A stretch of 64,000 bases of DNA from Paratinospora sagittata (Eukaryota; Streptophyta; Magnoliopsida; Ranunculales; Menispermaceae). The notes below the pieces were generated by a model. It was not told the DNA's origin and searched no databases. It worked only from the letters and a program-made list of their open reading frames with translations. The position numbers and the translations under genes are program-made. Positions 13,310 to 25,053 of the stretch are shown here, piece after piece (within the stretch, counting starts at the first letter, position 1; every line of letters starts with the position of its first letter). The stretch is from NCBI GenBank assembly GCA_035771175.1, contig JAYMFD010002246.1, forward strand, positions 1-64,000. Reading direction: 5' to 3'.

Positions 13310-15430
13310 CGATAAATTTTTGACCCCTAAATCTCAAATTTTGGTTTAAATGAACTAAAATTACTTAGAAAATGTGTTTGAGGCAATCGCGACCAATCCA
13401 CCTGATTGCTTTCTCCACCTACTCTTTAAGGGAGTCCCAATATCCTTCTAGCAACCCCCAGAATTGATGGAACTCCGTTCCAATATCCCAGGGAATTTTT
13501 TACCCCCAAATCTAAATTTTGGTTTAAATGAATTAAATTTACTTAGAAAAAGTGTTTGAGGCAATCGCAACCAATCCACCGTATTGCTTTCTCTACCAAC
13601 TCCTTGAGCGAATCCCAATATCCTTCAAGCAACCCCCAGAATAGATGGAACTCCGTTTCAATATGCCGATGAATTTTTGACCATTAAATCTCAAATTTTA
13701 GTTTAAAAGAACTAAATTTACTTAGAAAATGTGTTTGATGCAATGGCGACCAATCCACCAGATTGCTTTCTCTGCCTACTCTTTGAGCGAGTCCCAATAT
13801 CCTTCTAGGAACCCTCGGAATAGATGGAACTCTATTGCAATATCTCGATGAATTTTTCACCCCTAAATCTCAAATCTTGGTTTAAATGAAGTAAATTAAC
13901 TTAGAAAATGTGTTTGAGGCAATCGCGACCAATCCACCGGATTGGTTTCTCCACCGGATTGCTAACCCCCAGAATAGATGGAACTCCGTTTCAATATCCC
14001 GATGAATTTTTGACCATTAAATCTCAAATTTTAGTTTAAAAGAACTAAATTTACTTAGAAAATGTGTTTGATGCAATGACGACCAATCCACCAGATTGCT
14101 TTCTCCGCCTACTCTTTGAGCGAGTCCCAATATCCTTCTAGGAACCCTCGGAATAGATGGAACTCTATTGCAATATCTCGATGAATTTTTCACCCCTAAA
14201 TCTCAAATTTTGTTTTAAATGAAGTAAATTAACTTAGAAAATGTGTTTGAGGCAATCGCGACCAATCCACCATATTGCTTTCTCCACCAACTCTTTGAGC
14301 GAGTCCCAATATCCTTCTAGGAACCCCCGGAATAGATGGAACTCCGTTCCAATATCCCGATGAATTTTTGACCCCCAAATCTAAATTTTGGTTTAAATGA
14401 ACTAAATATACTTTGAAAAAGTAATTGAGGCAATCGCGACCAATTCACCGGATTGGTTTCTCCACCAATTCCTTGAGCGAGTCCCAATATCCTTCGAGCA
14501 ACCCCCCAGGATCGATGGAACTCCGTTCCAATATCCCGATAAATTTTTGACCACTAAATCTCAAATTTTGGTTTAAATGAATAAAATTTACTTAGAAAAT
14601 TTGTTTGAGGCAATCGCGACCAATCCACCAGATTGCTTTCTCCACCAACTCTTTGAGCGAATTCCAATATCCTTCTAGGAACCCCCGAAATAGATGGAAC
14701 TCCGTTCCAATATCCCGATGAATTTTTGACCCCCAAATCTAAATTTTGGTTTAAATGAACTAAATATACTTGGAAAAAGTGTTTGAGGCAATCGCGACCA
14801 ATCCACCGGATTGCTTTCTTTACCAACTCCTTCAGCGAGTCCCAATATCCTTCTAGCAACCCCCAGAATAGGTGGAACTCCGTTCCAATATTCCGATGAA
14901 TTTTTGACCCCTCAATCTCAAATTTTGGTTTAAATGAACTAAATTTACTTAGAAAAAGTGTTTGAGGCAATCGCGACCAATCCACCGGATTGCTTTCTCC
15001 ACCAAGTCTTTGTGCGAGTCCCAATATCCTTTTAGGAACCCCCGCAATAAATGGAACTCCGTTCCAGTATCCCGATGAATTTTTGACCACCAAATCTAAA
15101 TTTTGGTTTAAATGAACTAAATATACTTAGAAAAAGTAATTGAGGCAATCGCGACCAATCCACCGGATTGCTTTCTCTACCAACTCCTTGAGCAAGTCCC
15201 AATATCCTTCAAGCAACCCCAAGAATAGATGGAACACCGTTTCAATATCCCGATGAATTTTTTACCATTAAATCTCAAATTTTGGTTTAAATGAACTAAA
15301 TTTACTTAGAAAATGTGTTTGAGGCAATCGCGACCAATCCACCGTATTGCTTTCTCCACCTACTCTTTGAGCGAGTCCCAATATCCTTCTAGCAACCCCT
15401 CAGAATAGATGGAACTCCGTTCCAATATCC
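13310..15430. repeat. 12-monomer higher-order repeat (2,121 bp), copy 1
   Basis: Variant order repeats at an offset of 2,121 bp: 'ttgacccct' before 'actaaaattac' at 13,320 and 15,441, and 'cagaattgatgg' at 13,463 matching 'cagaatttatgg' at 15,584. The unit is 12 x 179 less 27 bp, mainly because it carries a shortened monomer at 13,916-14,069. It is bounded by the chimeric monomer near 15,430, where the sequence returns to the start of the unit. Confidence 0.82.
13916..14069. repeat. Shortened 154-bp monomer with internal deletion
   Basis: The interval between successive 'ga(g/t)gcaat' landmarks is 154 bp rather than 179. After 'ggattggtttctccac' the sequence reads 'cggattgctaaccccc', so most of the segment from 'ctactc' to 'ccttcta' is missing, and 'ccaccggattg' appears twice within a few bases. 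This looks like a deletion with repeated 'ccaccggattgct' microhomology. The same lesion is present at 16,037-16,190. Confidence 0.88.
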
Positions 15431-17560
15431 CGATAAATTTTTGACCCCTAAATCTCAAATTTTGGTTTAAATGAACTAAAATTACTTAGAAAATGTGTTT
15501 GAGGCAATCGCGACCAATCCACCTAATTGCTTTCTCCACCTACTCTTTAAGGGAGTCCCAATATCCTTCTAGCAACCCCCAGAATTTATGGAACTCCGTT
15601 CCAATATCCCAGGGAATTTTTTGCCCCCAAATCTAAATTTTGGTTTAAATGAATTAAATTTACTTAGAAAAAGTGTTTGAGGCAATCGCAACCAATCCAC
15701 CGTATTGCTTTCTCTACCAACTCCTTGAGCGAATCCCAATATCCTTCAAGCAACCCCCAGAATAGATGGAACTCCGTTTCAATATGCCGATTAATTTTTG
15801 ACCATTAAATCTCAAATTTTAGTTTAAAAGAACTAAATTTACTTAGAAAATGTGTTTGATGCAATGGCGACCAATCCACCAGATTGCTTTCTCCGCCTAC
15901 TCTTTGAGCGAGTCCCAATATCCTTCTAGGAACCCTCGGAATAGATGGAACTCTATTGCAATATCTCGATGAATTTTTCACCCCTAAATCTCAAATCTTG
16001 GTTTAAATGAAGTAAATTAACTTAGAAAATGTGTTTGAGGCAATCGCGACCAATCCACCGGATTGCTTTCTCCACCGGATTGCTAACCCCCATAATAGAT
16101 GGAACTCCGTTTCAATATCCCGATGAATTTTTGACCATTAAATCTCAAATTTTAGTTTAAAAGAACTAAATTTACTTAGAAAATGTGTTTGATGCAATGA
16201 CGACCAATCCACCAGATTGCTTTCTCCGCCTACTCTTTGAGCGAGTCCCAATATCCTTCTAGGAACCCTCGGAATAGATGGAACTCTATTGCAATATCTC
16301 GATGAATTTTTCACCCCTAAATCTCAAATTTTGTTTTAAATGAAGTAAATTAACTTAGAAAATGTGTTTGAGGCAATCGCGACCAATCCACCATATTGCT
16401 TTCTCCACCAACTCTTTGAGCGAGTCCCAATATCCTTCTAGGAACCCCCGGAATAGATGGAACTCCGTTCCAATATCCCGATGAATTTTTGACCCCCAAA
16501 TCTAAATTTTGGTTTAAATGAACTAAATATACTTTGAAAAAGTAATTGAGGCAATCGCGACCAATTCACCGGATTGGTTTCTCCACCAATTCCTTGAGCG
16601 AGTCCCAATATCCTTCAAGCAACCCCCCAGGATAGATGGAACTCCGTTCCAATATCCCGATAAATTTTTGACCACTAAATCTCAAATTTTGGTTTAAATG
16701 AATAAAATTTACTTAGAAAATTTGTTTGAGGCAATCGCGACCAATCCACCAGATTGCTTTCTCCACCAACTCTTTGAGCGAATTCCAATATCCTTCTTGG
16801 AACCCCCGAAATAGATGGAACTCCGTTCCAATATCCCGATGAATTTTTGACCCCCAAATCTAAATTTTGGTTTAAATGAACTAAATATACTTGGAAAAAG
16901 TGTTTGAGGCAATCGCGACCAATCCACCGGATTGCTTTCTTTACCAACTCCTTCAGCGAGTCCCAATATCCTTCTAGCAACCCCCAGAATAGGTGGAACT
17001 CCGTTCCAATATTCCGATGAATTTTTGACCCCTCAATCTCAAATTTTGGTTTAAATGAACTAAATTTACTTAGAAAAAGTGTTTGAGGCAATCGCAACCA
17101 ATCCACCGTATTGCTTTCTCCACCAACTCTTTGAGCGTGTCCAAATATCGTTCTAGCAACCCCCAAAATAGAGGGAACTCCGTTCCAATATTCCGATGAA
17201 TTTTTGACCCCTCAATCTCAACTTTTGGTTTAAATGAACTAAATTTACTTAGAAAAAGTGTTTGAGGCAATCGCGACCAATCCACCGGATTGCTTTCTCC
17301 ACCAAGTCTTTGTGCGAGTCCCAATATCCTTTTAGGAACCCCCGGAATAGATGGAACTCCGTTCCAATATCCCGATGAATTTTTGACCACCAAATCTAAA
17401 TTTTGGTTTAAATGAACTAAATATACTTAGAAAAAGTAATTGAGGCAATCGCGACCAATCCACCGGATTGCTTTCTCTACCAACTCCTTGAGCAAGTCCC
17501 AATATCCTTCAAGCAACCCCAAGAATAGATGGAACACCGTTTCAATATCCCGATGAATTT
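15431..17560. repeat. 12-monomer higher-order repeat, copy 2, with one extra monomer
   Basis: Follows copy 1 at offset 2,121 and inherits the same shortened monomer (16,037-16,190). Near 17,085-17,263 an additional monomer ('gcgtgtccaaatatcg', 'aaaatagaggg') is present and the offset becomes 2,300. This dates the shortened monomer before the 12-mer duplication and the extra monomer after it, or shows a loss in copy 1. The right boundary is approximate. Confidence 0.78.
16037..16190. repeat. Shortened 154-bp monomer, second copy
   Basis: The same 25-bp shortening and the same 'ccaccggattgctaaccccc' joint as at 13,916, exactly 2,121 bp downstream. It differs by single bases (ggattgc for ggattgg, and 'ccataatag' for 'ccagaatag'). 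The shared joint shows that this monomer was copied with the surrounding 12-mer unit. Confidence 0.88.
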
Positions 17561-20095
17561 TTTACCATTAAATCTCAAATTTTGGTTTAAATGAACTAAA
17601 TTTACTTAGAAAATGTGTTTGAGGCAATCGCGACCAATCCACCGTATTGCTTTCTCCACCTACTCTTTGAGCGAGTCCCAATATCCTTCTAGCAACCCCT
17701 CAGAATAGATGGAACTCCGTTCCAATATCCCGATGAATTTTTGACCCCTAAATCTCAAATTTTGGTTTAAATGTACTAAATTTACTTAGGAAATGTGTTT
17801 GAGGCAATCGCGACCAATCCACCATATTGCTTTCTCCACCAACTCTTTGAGCGAGTCCCAATATCCTTCTAGGAACCCCCGAAATAGATGGAACTCCGTT
17901 CCAATATCCCGATAAATTTTTGACCCCTAAATCTCAAATTTTGGTTTAAATGAACTAAAATTACTTAGAAAATGTGTTTGAGGCAATCGCAACCAATCAC
18001 CGAATTGCTTTTTCCACCAACTTCTTAAGCGAGTCCCAATATCCTTTTAGGAACCCCCAGAATAGATGGAACTCCGTTCCAATATCCCGATAAATTTTTT
18101 ACGCCCAAATCTAAATTTTGGTTTAAATGAACTAAATATACTTAGAAAAAGTAATTGAGGCAATCGCGACCAATCCACCGGATTGCTTTCTCTACCAACT
18201 CCTTGAGTAAGTCCCAATATCCTTCAAGCAACTCCAAGAATAGATGGAACAGCGTTTCAATATCCCGATGAATTTTTTACCATTAAATCTCAAATTTTGG
18301 TTTAAATGAACTAAATATACTTAGAAAATGTGTTTGAGGCAATCGCGACCAATCCACCGTATTGCTTTCTCCACCTACTCTTTGAGCGAGTCCCAATTTC
18401 CTTCTAGCAACCCCTCAGAATAGATGGAACTCCGTTCCAATATCCCGATGAATTTTTTACCCCTAAATCTCAAATTTTGGTTTAAATGTACTAAATTTAC
18501 TTAGGAAATGTGTTTAAGGCAATCGCGACCAATCCACCATATTGTTTTCTCCACCAACTCTTTGAGCGAGTCCCAATATCCTTCTAGGAACCCCCGAAAT
18601 AGATGGAACTCCGTTCCAATATCCCGATAAATTTTTGACCCCTAAATCTCAAATTTTGGTTTAAATGAACTAAAATTACTTAGAAAATGTGTTTGAGGCA
18701 ATCGCGACCAATCCACCTGATTGCTTTCTCCACCTACTCTTTAAGGGAGTCCCAATATCCTTCTAGCAACCCCCAGAATTGATGGAACTCCGTTCCAATA
18801 TCCCAGGGAATTTTTTACCCCCAAATCTAAATTTTGGTTTAAATGAATTAAATTTACTTAGAAAAAGTGTTTGAGGCAATCGCAACCAATCCACCGTATT
18901 GCTTTCTCTACCAACTCCTTGAGCGAATCCCAATATCCTTCAAGCAACCCCCAGAATAGATGGAACTCCGTTTCAATATGCCGATGAATTTTTGACCATT
19001 AAATCTCAAATTTTAGTTTAAAAGAACTAAATTTACTTAGAAAATGTGTTTGATGCAATGGCGACCAATCCACCAGATTGCTTTCTCCGCCTACTCTTTG
19101 AGCGAGTCCCAATATCCTTCTAGGAACCCTCGGAATAGATGGAACTCTATTGCAATATCTCGATGAATTTTTCACCCCTAAGTCTCAAATTTTGGTTTAA
19201 ATGAAGTAAATTAACTTAGAAAATGTGTTTGAGGCAATCGCGACCAATCCACCGGATTTCTTTCTCCACCAAGTCTTTGTGCGAGTCCCAATATCCTTCT
19301 ATTAACCACCGGAATAGATGAAACTCCGTACCAATATCCCGGTGAACTTTTGACCCCCAACTCTAAAATCTTGGTTTAAATGAATTAAACTTATTTAGAA
19401 AATGTGTTTGAGGCAATCGCGACCAATCCACCGGATTGCTTTTTCCACCAACTTCTTAAGCGAGTCCCAATATCCTTCTAGGAACCCCCGGAATAGATGG
19501 AACTCCGTTCCAATATCCCGATGAATTTTTGACCCCTAAATCTCAAATTTTGGTTTAAATGAACTAAATTTACTTAGAAAAAGTGATTGAGGCAATCGCG
19601 ACCAATCCACCGGATTGCTTTCTCCACCTACTCTTTGAGCGAGTCCCAATATCCTTCTAGCAACCCCCAAAAAAGATGGAACACCGTTCCAATATCCCAG
19701 GGAATTTTTTACCCCCAAATCAAAATTTTGGTTTAAATGAATCAAATTTACTTAGAAAAAGTGTTTGAGGCAATCGCGACCAATCCACCGGATTGCTTTT
19801 TGCGCCTACTCCTTGGGCGAGTCCCAATATCCTTCAAGCAACCCCCAAAATAGATGGAACTCCGTTTCAATATCCCCATGAATTTTTGACCATTAAATCT
19901 CAAATTTTGGTTTAAATGAACTAAATTTACTTAGAAAATGTGTTTGAGGCAATCGCGACCAATCCACCATATTGCTTTCTCCACCAACTCTTTGAGCGAG
20001 TCCCAATATCCTTCTAGGAACCCTCGGAATAGATGGAACTCTATTCCAATATCTCGATGAATTTTTGACCCCTAAATCTCAAAATTTGGTTTAAA

Positions 20096-20812
20096 TGAAC
20101 TAAATATACTTAGAAAAAGTGTTTGAGGCAATCGCGACCAATCCACCGGATTGCTTTGTCCACCAACTCCTTGAGCGAGTCCCAATATCCTTCAAACGAC
20201 CCCCCAGAATAGATGGAACTCTGTTCCAATTTCACGATAAATTTTTGACCCCTAAATCTCAAATTTTGGTTTAAATGAACTAAATTTACTTAGAAAATGT
20301 GTTTGGGCAATCGCTACCAATCCACCAGATTGCTTTCTCCACCAACTCTTTGAGCGAGTCCCAATATCCTTCTATTAGCCACCGGAATAGATGAAACTCC
20401 GTACCAATATCTCGGTGAACTTTTGACCCCCAACTCTAAAATCTTGGTTTAAATGAATTAAACTTATTTAGAAAATGTGTTTGAGGCAATCGCGACCAAT
20501 CCACCGGATTGCTTTTTCCACCAACTTCTTAAGCGAGTCCCAAAATCCTTCTAGGAAACCCCGGAATATATGGAACTCTATTCCAATATCCCGATGAATT
20601 TTTGACCCCTAAATCTCAAATTTTGGTTTAAATGAACTAAATATACTTAGAAAAAGTGATTAAGGCAATCGCGACCAATCCACCGGATTGCTTTCTCCAC
20701 CAACTCTTTGAGCGAGTCCCAATATCATTCTAGGAACCCCCGGAATAGATGGAACTCCGTTCCAATATACCGGTGAATTTTTTACCCCCAAATCTAAAAT
20801 TTTGGTTTAAAT
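20096..20812. repeat. 4-monomer tandem duplication (717 bp), copy 1
   Basis: Four monomers whose variants recur 717 bp downstream: 'gaggca' after 'aaaaagtgttt' at 20,124 and 20,841, 'tattagccaccgg', 'gtttgggcaatcgctacc' (a monomer lacking one base), and the unusual 'ggaaaccccggaatatatgg'. The match between copies covers about the first three monomers. The fourth is present only here, before the second copy starts. Confidence 0.83.
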
Positions 20813-21335
20813 GAACTAAATATACTTAGAAAAAGTGTTTGAGGCAATCGCGACCAATCCACCGGATTGCTTTGTCCACCAACTCCTTGAGCGAGTCCCA
20901 ATATCCTTCAAACGACCCCCCAGAATAGATGGAACTCTGTTCCAATTTCACGATAAATTTTTGACCCCTAAATCTCAAATTTTGGTTTAAATGAACTAAA
21001 TTTACTTAGAAAATGTGTTTGGGCAATCGCTACCAATCCACCAGATTGCTTTCTCCACCAACTCTTTGAGCGAGTCCCAATATCCTTCTATTAGCCACCG
21101 GAATAGATGAAACTCCGTACCAATATCTCGGTGAACTTTTGACCCCCAACTCTAAAATCTTGGTTTAAATGAATTAAACTTATTTAGAAAATGTGTTTGA
21201 GGCAATCGCGACCAATCCACCGGATTGCTTTTTCCACCAACTTCTTAAGCGAGTCCCAAAATCCTTCTAGGAAACCCCGGAATATATGGAACTCTATTCC
21301 AATATCCCGATGAATTTTTGACCCCTAAATCTCAA
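20813..21335. repeat. 4-monomer tandem duplication, copy 2 (partial)
   Basis: Repeats about 20,096-20,618 almost base for base, including the rare 'ttccaatttcacgataaattt' and 'ggaaaccccggaatatatgg'. It leaves the match at 'caaattctgggttaaatg' near 21,335, where copy 1 has 'caaattttggtttaaatg'. That point is also the left edge of the large tandem duplication, so two rearrangements share a joint here. Confidence 0.82.
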
Positions 21336-24300
21336 ATTCTGGGTTAAATGAACTAAAATTACTTAGAAAATGTGTTTGAGGCAATCGCTACCAATCCACC
21401 AGAATGCTTTCTCCACCAACTCTTTGAGCGAGTCACAATATCGTTTTAGGAACCCCCGGAATAGACGAAACTCCGTTCCAATATGCCGGCGAATTTCTGA
21501 CACCAAAATCTAAAATTTTGGTTTAAATGAACTAAATATACTAAGGAAAAGTAATTGAGGCAATCGCGACCAATTCACCGGATTGCTTTCTCCACCAACT
21601 CCTTGAGCGAGTCCCAATATCATTCAAGCAACCCCACAGGTTAGATGGAACTCTGTTCCAATATCCCGATGAATTTTTGACCACTAAATCTCAAATTTTG
21701 GTTTAAATGAACTAAATTTACTTAGAAAATGTGTTTAAGGCAATCGCGACCAATCCACCTAATTGCTTTCTCCGCCTACTCTTTAAGCGAGTCCAAATAT
21801 CCTTCTAGCAACCCCCAGAATAGATGGAACTCCGTTCTAATATTCCAAGGAATTTTTTACCCCCAAATCTAAATTTTGGTTTAAATGAATTAAATTTACT
21901 TAGAAAAAGTGTTTGAGGCAATCGCGACCAATCCAACGGATTGCTTTCTCTACCAACTCCTTGAGTGAATCTCAATATCCTTCAAGCAACCCCCAGAATA
22001 GATGGAACTCTGTTTCAATATCCCGATGAATTTTTGACCATTAAATCTCAAATTTTGGTTTAAAAGAACTAAATTTACTTAGAAAATGTGTTTGAAGCAA
22101 TCGCGACCAATCCACCGGATTGCTTTCTCCGCCTACTCTTTGAGCGAGTCCCAATATCCTTCTAGGAACCCTCGGAATAGATGGAACTCTATTCCAATAT
22201 CTCGATGTATTTTTGACCCCTAAATCTCAAATTTTGGTTTAAATGAACTAAATTAACTTAGAAAATGTGTTTGAGGCAATCCCGACCAATCCACCGGATT
22301 GCTTTTTCCACCAACTTCTTAAGCGAGTTCCAATATCCTTCTAGGAACCCCCGGAATAGATGGGACTCCGTTCCAATATCCCGATGAATTTTTGACCCCT
22401 AAATCTCAAATTTTGGTTTAAATGAACTAAATTTACTTAGAAAATGTGTTTGAGGCAATCGCGACCAATCCATCAGATTGCTTTCTCCACCAACTCTTTG
22501 AGCGAGTCCCAATATCCTTCTAGGAACCCCCGGAATAGATGGAACTCCGTTCCAATATCCCGGTGAATTTTTGACCCCCAAATCTAAGTTTTGGTTTAAA
22601 TGAACTAAATATACTTAGAAAAAGTGTTTGAGCCAATCGCGACCAATCCACCGGATTGCTTTGTCCACCAACTCCTTGAGCGAGTCCCAATATCCTTCAA
22701 ACAACCCCCCGAATAGATGGAACTCTGTTCCAATATCCCGATGAATTTTTGACCCCTAAATCTCAAATCTTGGTTTAAATGAACTAAATTTACTTAGAAA
22801 ATGTGTTTGGGGCAATCGCGACCAATCCACCGGATTGCTTTCTCCACCATGTCTTTGTGCGAGTCCCAATATCCTTCTATTAACCACCAGAATAGATGAA
22901 ACTTCGTACCAATATCCCGGTGAACTTTTGACCCCCAAATCTAAAATTTTGGTTTAAATGAACTAAATATATACTTAGAAAATGTGTTTGAGGCAATCGC
23001 GACCAATCCACCGGATTGCTTTTTCCACCAACTTCTTAAGCGAGTCCCAATATCCTTCTAGGAACCCCCAGAATAGATGGAACTCCGTTCCAATATCCCG
23101 ATGAATTTTTGACCCATAAATCTCAAATTTTGGTTTAAATGAACTAAATTTACTTAGAAAAAGTGTTTGAGGCAATCGCGACCAATCCACCGGATTTCTT
23201 TCTCCACCAAGTCTTTGTGCGAGTCCCAATATCCTTCTATTAACCAACGGAATAGATGAAACTCCGTACCATTATCCCGGTGAACTTTTGACCCCCAACT
23301 CTAAAATCTTGGTTTAAATGAATTAAACTTATTTAGAAAATGTGTTTGAGGCAATCGCGACCAATCCGCCGGATTGCTTTTTCCACCAACTTCTTAAGCG
23401 AGTCCCAATATCCTTCTAGGAACCCCCGGAATAGATGGAACTCCGTTCCAATATCCCGATGAATTTTTGACCCCTAAATCTCAAATTTTGGTTTAAATGA
23501 ACTAAATTTACTTAGAAAATGTGTTTGAAGTAATCGCGACCAATCCACCTGATTGCTTTCTCCACCTACTCTTTAAGCGAGTCCCAACATCCTTCTAGCA
23601 ACCCCCAGAATAGATGGAACTCCGTTCCAATATCCCAGGGATTTTTTTACCCCCAAATCTAAATTTTGGTTTAAATGAATTAAATTTACTTAGAAAAAGT
23701 GTTTGAGGCAATCGCGACCAATCCACCGGATTGCTTTCTCCGCCTACTCTTTGAGCGAGTCCCAATATCCTTCTAGGAACCCTCGGAATAGATGGAACTC
23801 TATTCCAATATCTCGATGAATTTTTGACCCCTAAATCTCAAATTTTGGTTTAAATGAACTAAATTAACTTAGAAAATTTGTTTGAGGCAATTGCGACCAA
23901 TCCACCGGATTGCTTTCTCCACCTACTCTTTTAGCGAGTCCCAATATCCTTCTAGCAACCCCCCAGAATAAATGGAACTCCGTTCCAATATCCCGATGAA
24001 TTTTTGACCCCTAAATCTCAAATTTTGGTTTAAATGAACTAAATTTACTTAGAAAATGTGTTTGAGGCAATCGCTACCAATCCACCAGATTGCTTTCTTC
24101 ACCAACTCTTTGAGCGAGTCCCAATATCCTTCAAACAACCCCCCAGAATAGATGGAACTCTGTTCCAACATCCCGATGAATTTTTGACCCCTAAATCTCA
24201 AATTTTGGTTTAAATGAACTAAATATACTTAGAAAAAGTGTTTGAGGCAATCGCGACCAATCCACCGGATTGTTTTGTCCACCAACTCCTTGAGCGAGTC

Positions 24301-24612
24301 CCAATATCCTTCAAACAACCCCCCAGAATAGATGGAACTCTGTTCCAATATCCCGATGAATTTTTGACCCCTAAATCTCAAATTTTGGTTTAAATGAACT
24401 AAATTTACTTTGAAAATGTGTTTGAGGCAATCGCGACCAATCCACCAGATTGCTTTCTCCACCAACTCTTTGAGCGAGTCCTAATATCCTTCTAGGAACC
24501 CCCGAAATAGATGGAACTCCGTTCCAATATCCCGGTGAATTTTTGACCCCCAAATCTAAAATTTGGGTTTAAATGAACTAAATATACTTAGAAAAAGTCT
24601 TTGAGGCAATCG

Positions 24613-24617
24613 CGACC
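24613..24617. repeat. Target-site duplication CGACC, left
   Basis: The five bases CGACC directly before the element are repeated directly after it. The uninterrupted monomer has a single CGACC followed by AATCCACC. Confidence 0.9.
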
Positions 24618-24690
24618 TGTCACACCCTGGGTTGCACAGCGTGCCCCCTACGCAGGTACGGGCGCACCCCATCTAGGCGAACGCCTAGCC

Positions 24691-24706
24691 ATTATGGATC
24701 CATAAT
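24691..24706. repeat. 16-bp perfect palindrome ATTATGGATCCATAAT, left arm
   Basis: A short perfect palindrome nested in the left arm, with an identical copy at 25,038-25,053. It is fully conserved between the arms while flanking bases 15-40 bp further out differ. A protein-binding role is possible but is not shown by the sequence. Confidence 0.85.
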
Positions 24707-24806
24707 ATTGTCCCATCTCGGCCAGCCACGCCACAGAAGGACGCCGGACACCGAGATCATTTATCCATATTATTCACACTCCCATGAATAATATAGGGCC
24801 TCCCCC

Positions 24807-24871
24807 AAGTTCGAACTCGCAACCTCTTCCTCATAAGGTTAGATTTCGCAACTTGAGTACCCATTTAGCCA
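24807..24871 (-). promoter_or_regulatory. tRNA-like Pol III A and B box motifs, left arm
   Basis: On the minus strand TGGCTAAATGGG (24,860-24,871) fits the internal A box consensus TRGCNNARNGG. AGTTCGAACTT (24,807-24,817) resembles the B box GGTTCGANTCC. The 42-nt gap is within the range seen in tRNAs and tRNA-derived SINEs. No complete cloverleaf was worked out, and no poly-A or short simple-repeat tail typical of SINEs is present, so function is uncertain. Confidence 0.4.
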
Positions 24872-24872
24872 A

Positions 24873-24937
24873 TGGTTCAATGGATACACAAGTTGGGAAA
24901 TCTAACCTTATGAGGAAGAGGTTGCGAGTTCGAGCTT
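24873..24937 (+). promoter_or_regulatory. tRNA-like Pol III A and B box motifs, right arm
   Basis: Plus-strand counterpart: TGGTTCAATGGA (24,873-24,884) is a weaker A box match, and AGTTCGAGCTT (24,927-24,937) is B-box-like. The two A-box-like motifs sit back to back across the dyad centre, so any transcripts would diverge. The right arm A box has drifted from the consensus more than the left. Confidence 0.35.
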
Positions 24938-25037
24938 TGGGGAGGCCCTATATTATTCATGGGAGTGTGAATAATATGGATAAATGATCTCGGTGTCCGG
25001 CGTCCTTGTGTGGCGTGGCTGGCCGAGATGGGACAAT

Positions 25038-25053
25038 ATTATGGATCCATAAT
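25038..25053. repeat. 16-bp perfect palindrome, right arm
   Basis: Mirror copy of the palindrome at 24,691-24,706, identical over all 16 bases. Confidence 0.85.

Larger units (their letters stand above)
1..19250. repeat. 179-bp satellite array, domain 1
   Basis: Head-to-tail tandem copies of the satellite fill this stretch with no other sequence. The landmark 'gaggcaatc' falls at 132, 313, 492, 672, 851 and 1030, giving steps of 178-181 bp. The domain is marked by monomer variants that are rare or absent in the next 30 kb: 'aagaatagatggaacaccg', 'cagaattgatgg' (1651, 5229, 10062, 13463, 18778) and 'ggaagagacgg' with 'gacactcaaat'. It holds the 17-mer and 12-mer higher-order repeats listed separately. 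No gene is seen. The right limit is a chimeric monomer near 19,246, where a domain 1 sequence runs into 'ggatttctttctccaccaagtc', a domain 2 variant. A centromeric or pericentromeric location is inferred from array size and period only. Confidence 0.95.
19250..24612. repeat. Satellite array, domain 2, left of the foldback element
   Basis: The 179-bp satellite continues in the same orientation. Three new monomer variants dominate: 'tattaaccaccggaatag' followed by 'cccccaactctaaaatcttgg', 'ccttcaaacaaccccccag' (first seen as 'caaacgacc' near 20,191), and 'accctcggaatagatgg'. A 4-monomer duplication lies at its left. From about 21,320 rightward it forms the first copy of a large tandem duplication. 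The stretch ends at the CGACC target site of the inserted element. No coding sequence is seen. Confidence 0.93.
24618..24871. repeat. Foldback element, left arm (254 bp)
   Basis: Left half of the inverted repeat. From the outside inwards it holds: a GC-rich terminal part (about 24,618-24,688); the 16-bp perfect palindrome at 24,691-24,706; a 'gccggacaccgagatc' segment; an AT-rich 'catgaataatatagggcctcc' segment; and, on the minus strand, a tRNA-like segment next to the centre. Differences from the right arm cluster in the terminal part (24,651-24,676) and next to the dyad centre. Confidence 0.9.

Noticed and set aside
1..24612. CRISPR-like array
   Set aside because: The repeats are 179 bp and continuous with no unique spacers; the whole unit is repeated. 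This is a satellite.
24807..24937. Functional tRNA genes in the two arms
   Set aside because: Only A-box-like and B-box-like words are seen. No acceptor stem or complete cloverleaf could be paired, and the right A box is degenerate.
24784..24987. A 67-codon plus-strand open frame inside the foldback element
   Set aside because: It spans the dyad centre of an inverted repeat. Its second half is encoded by the complement of its first half, and it has no recognisable motif.
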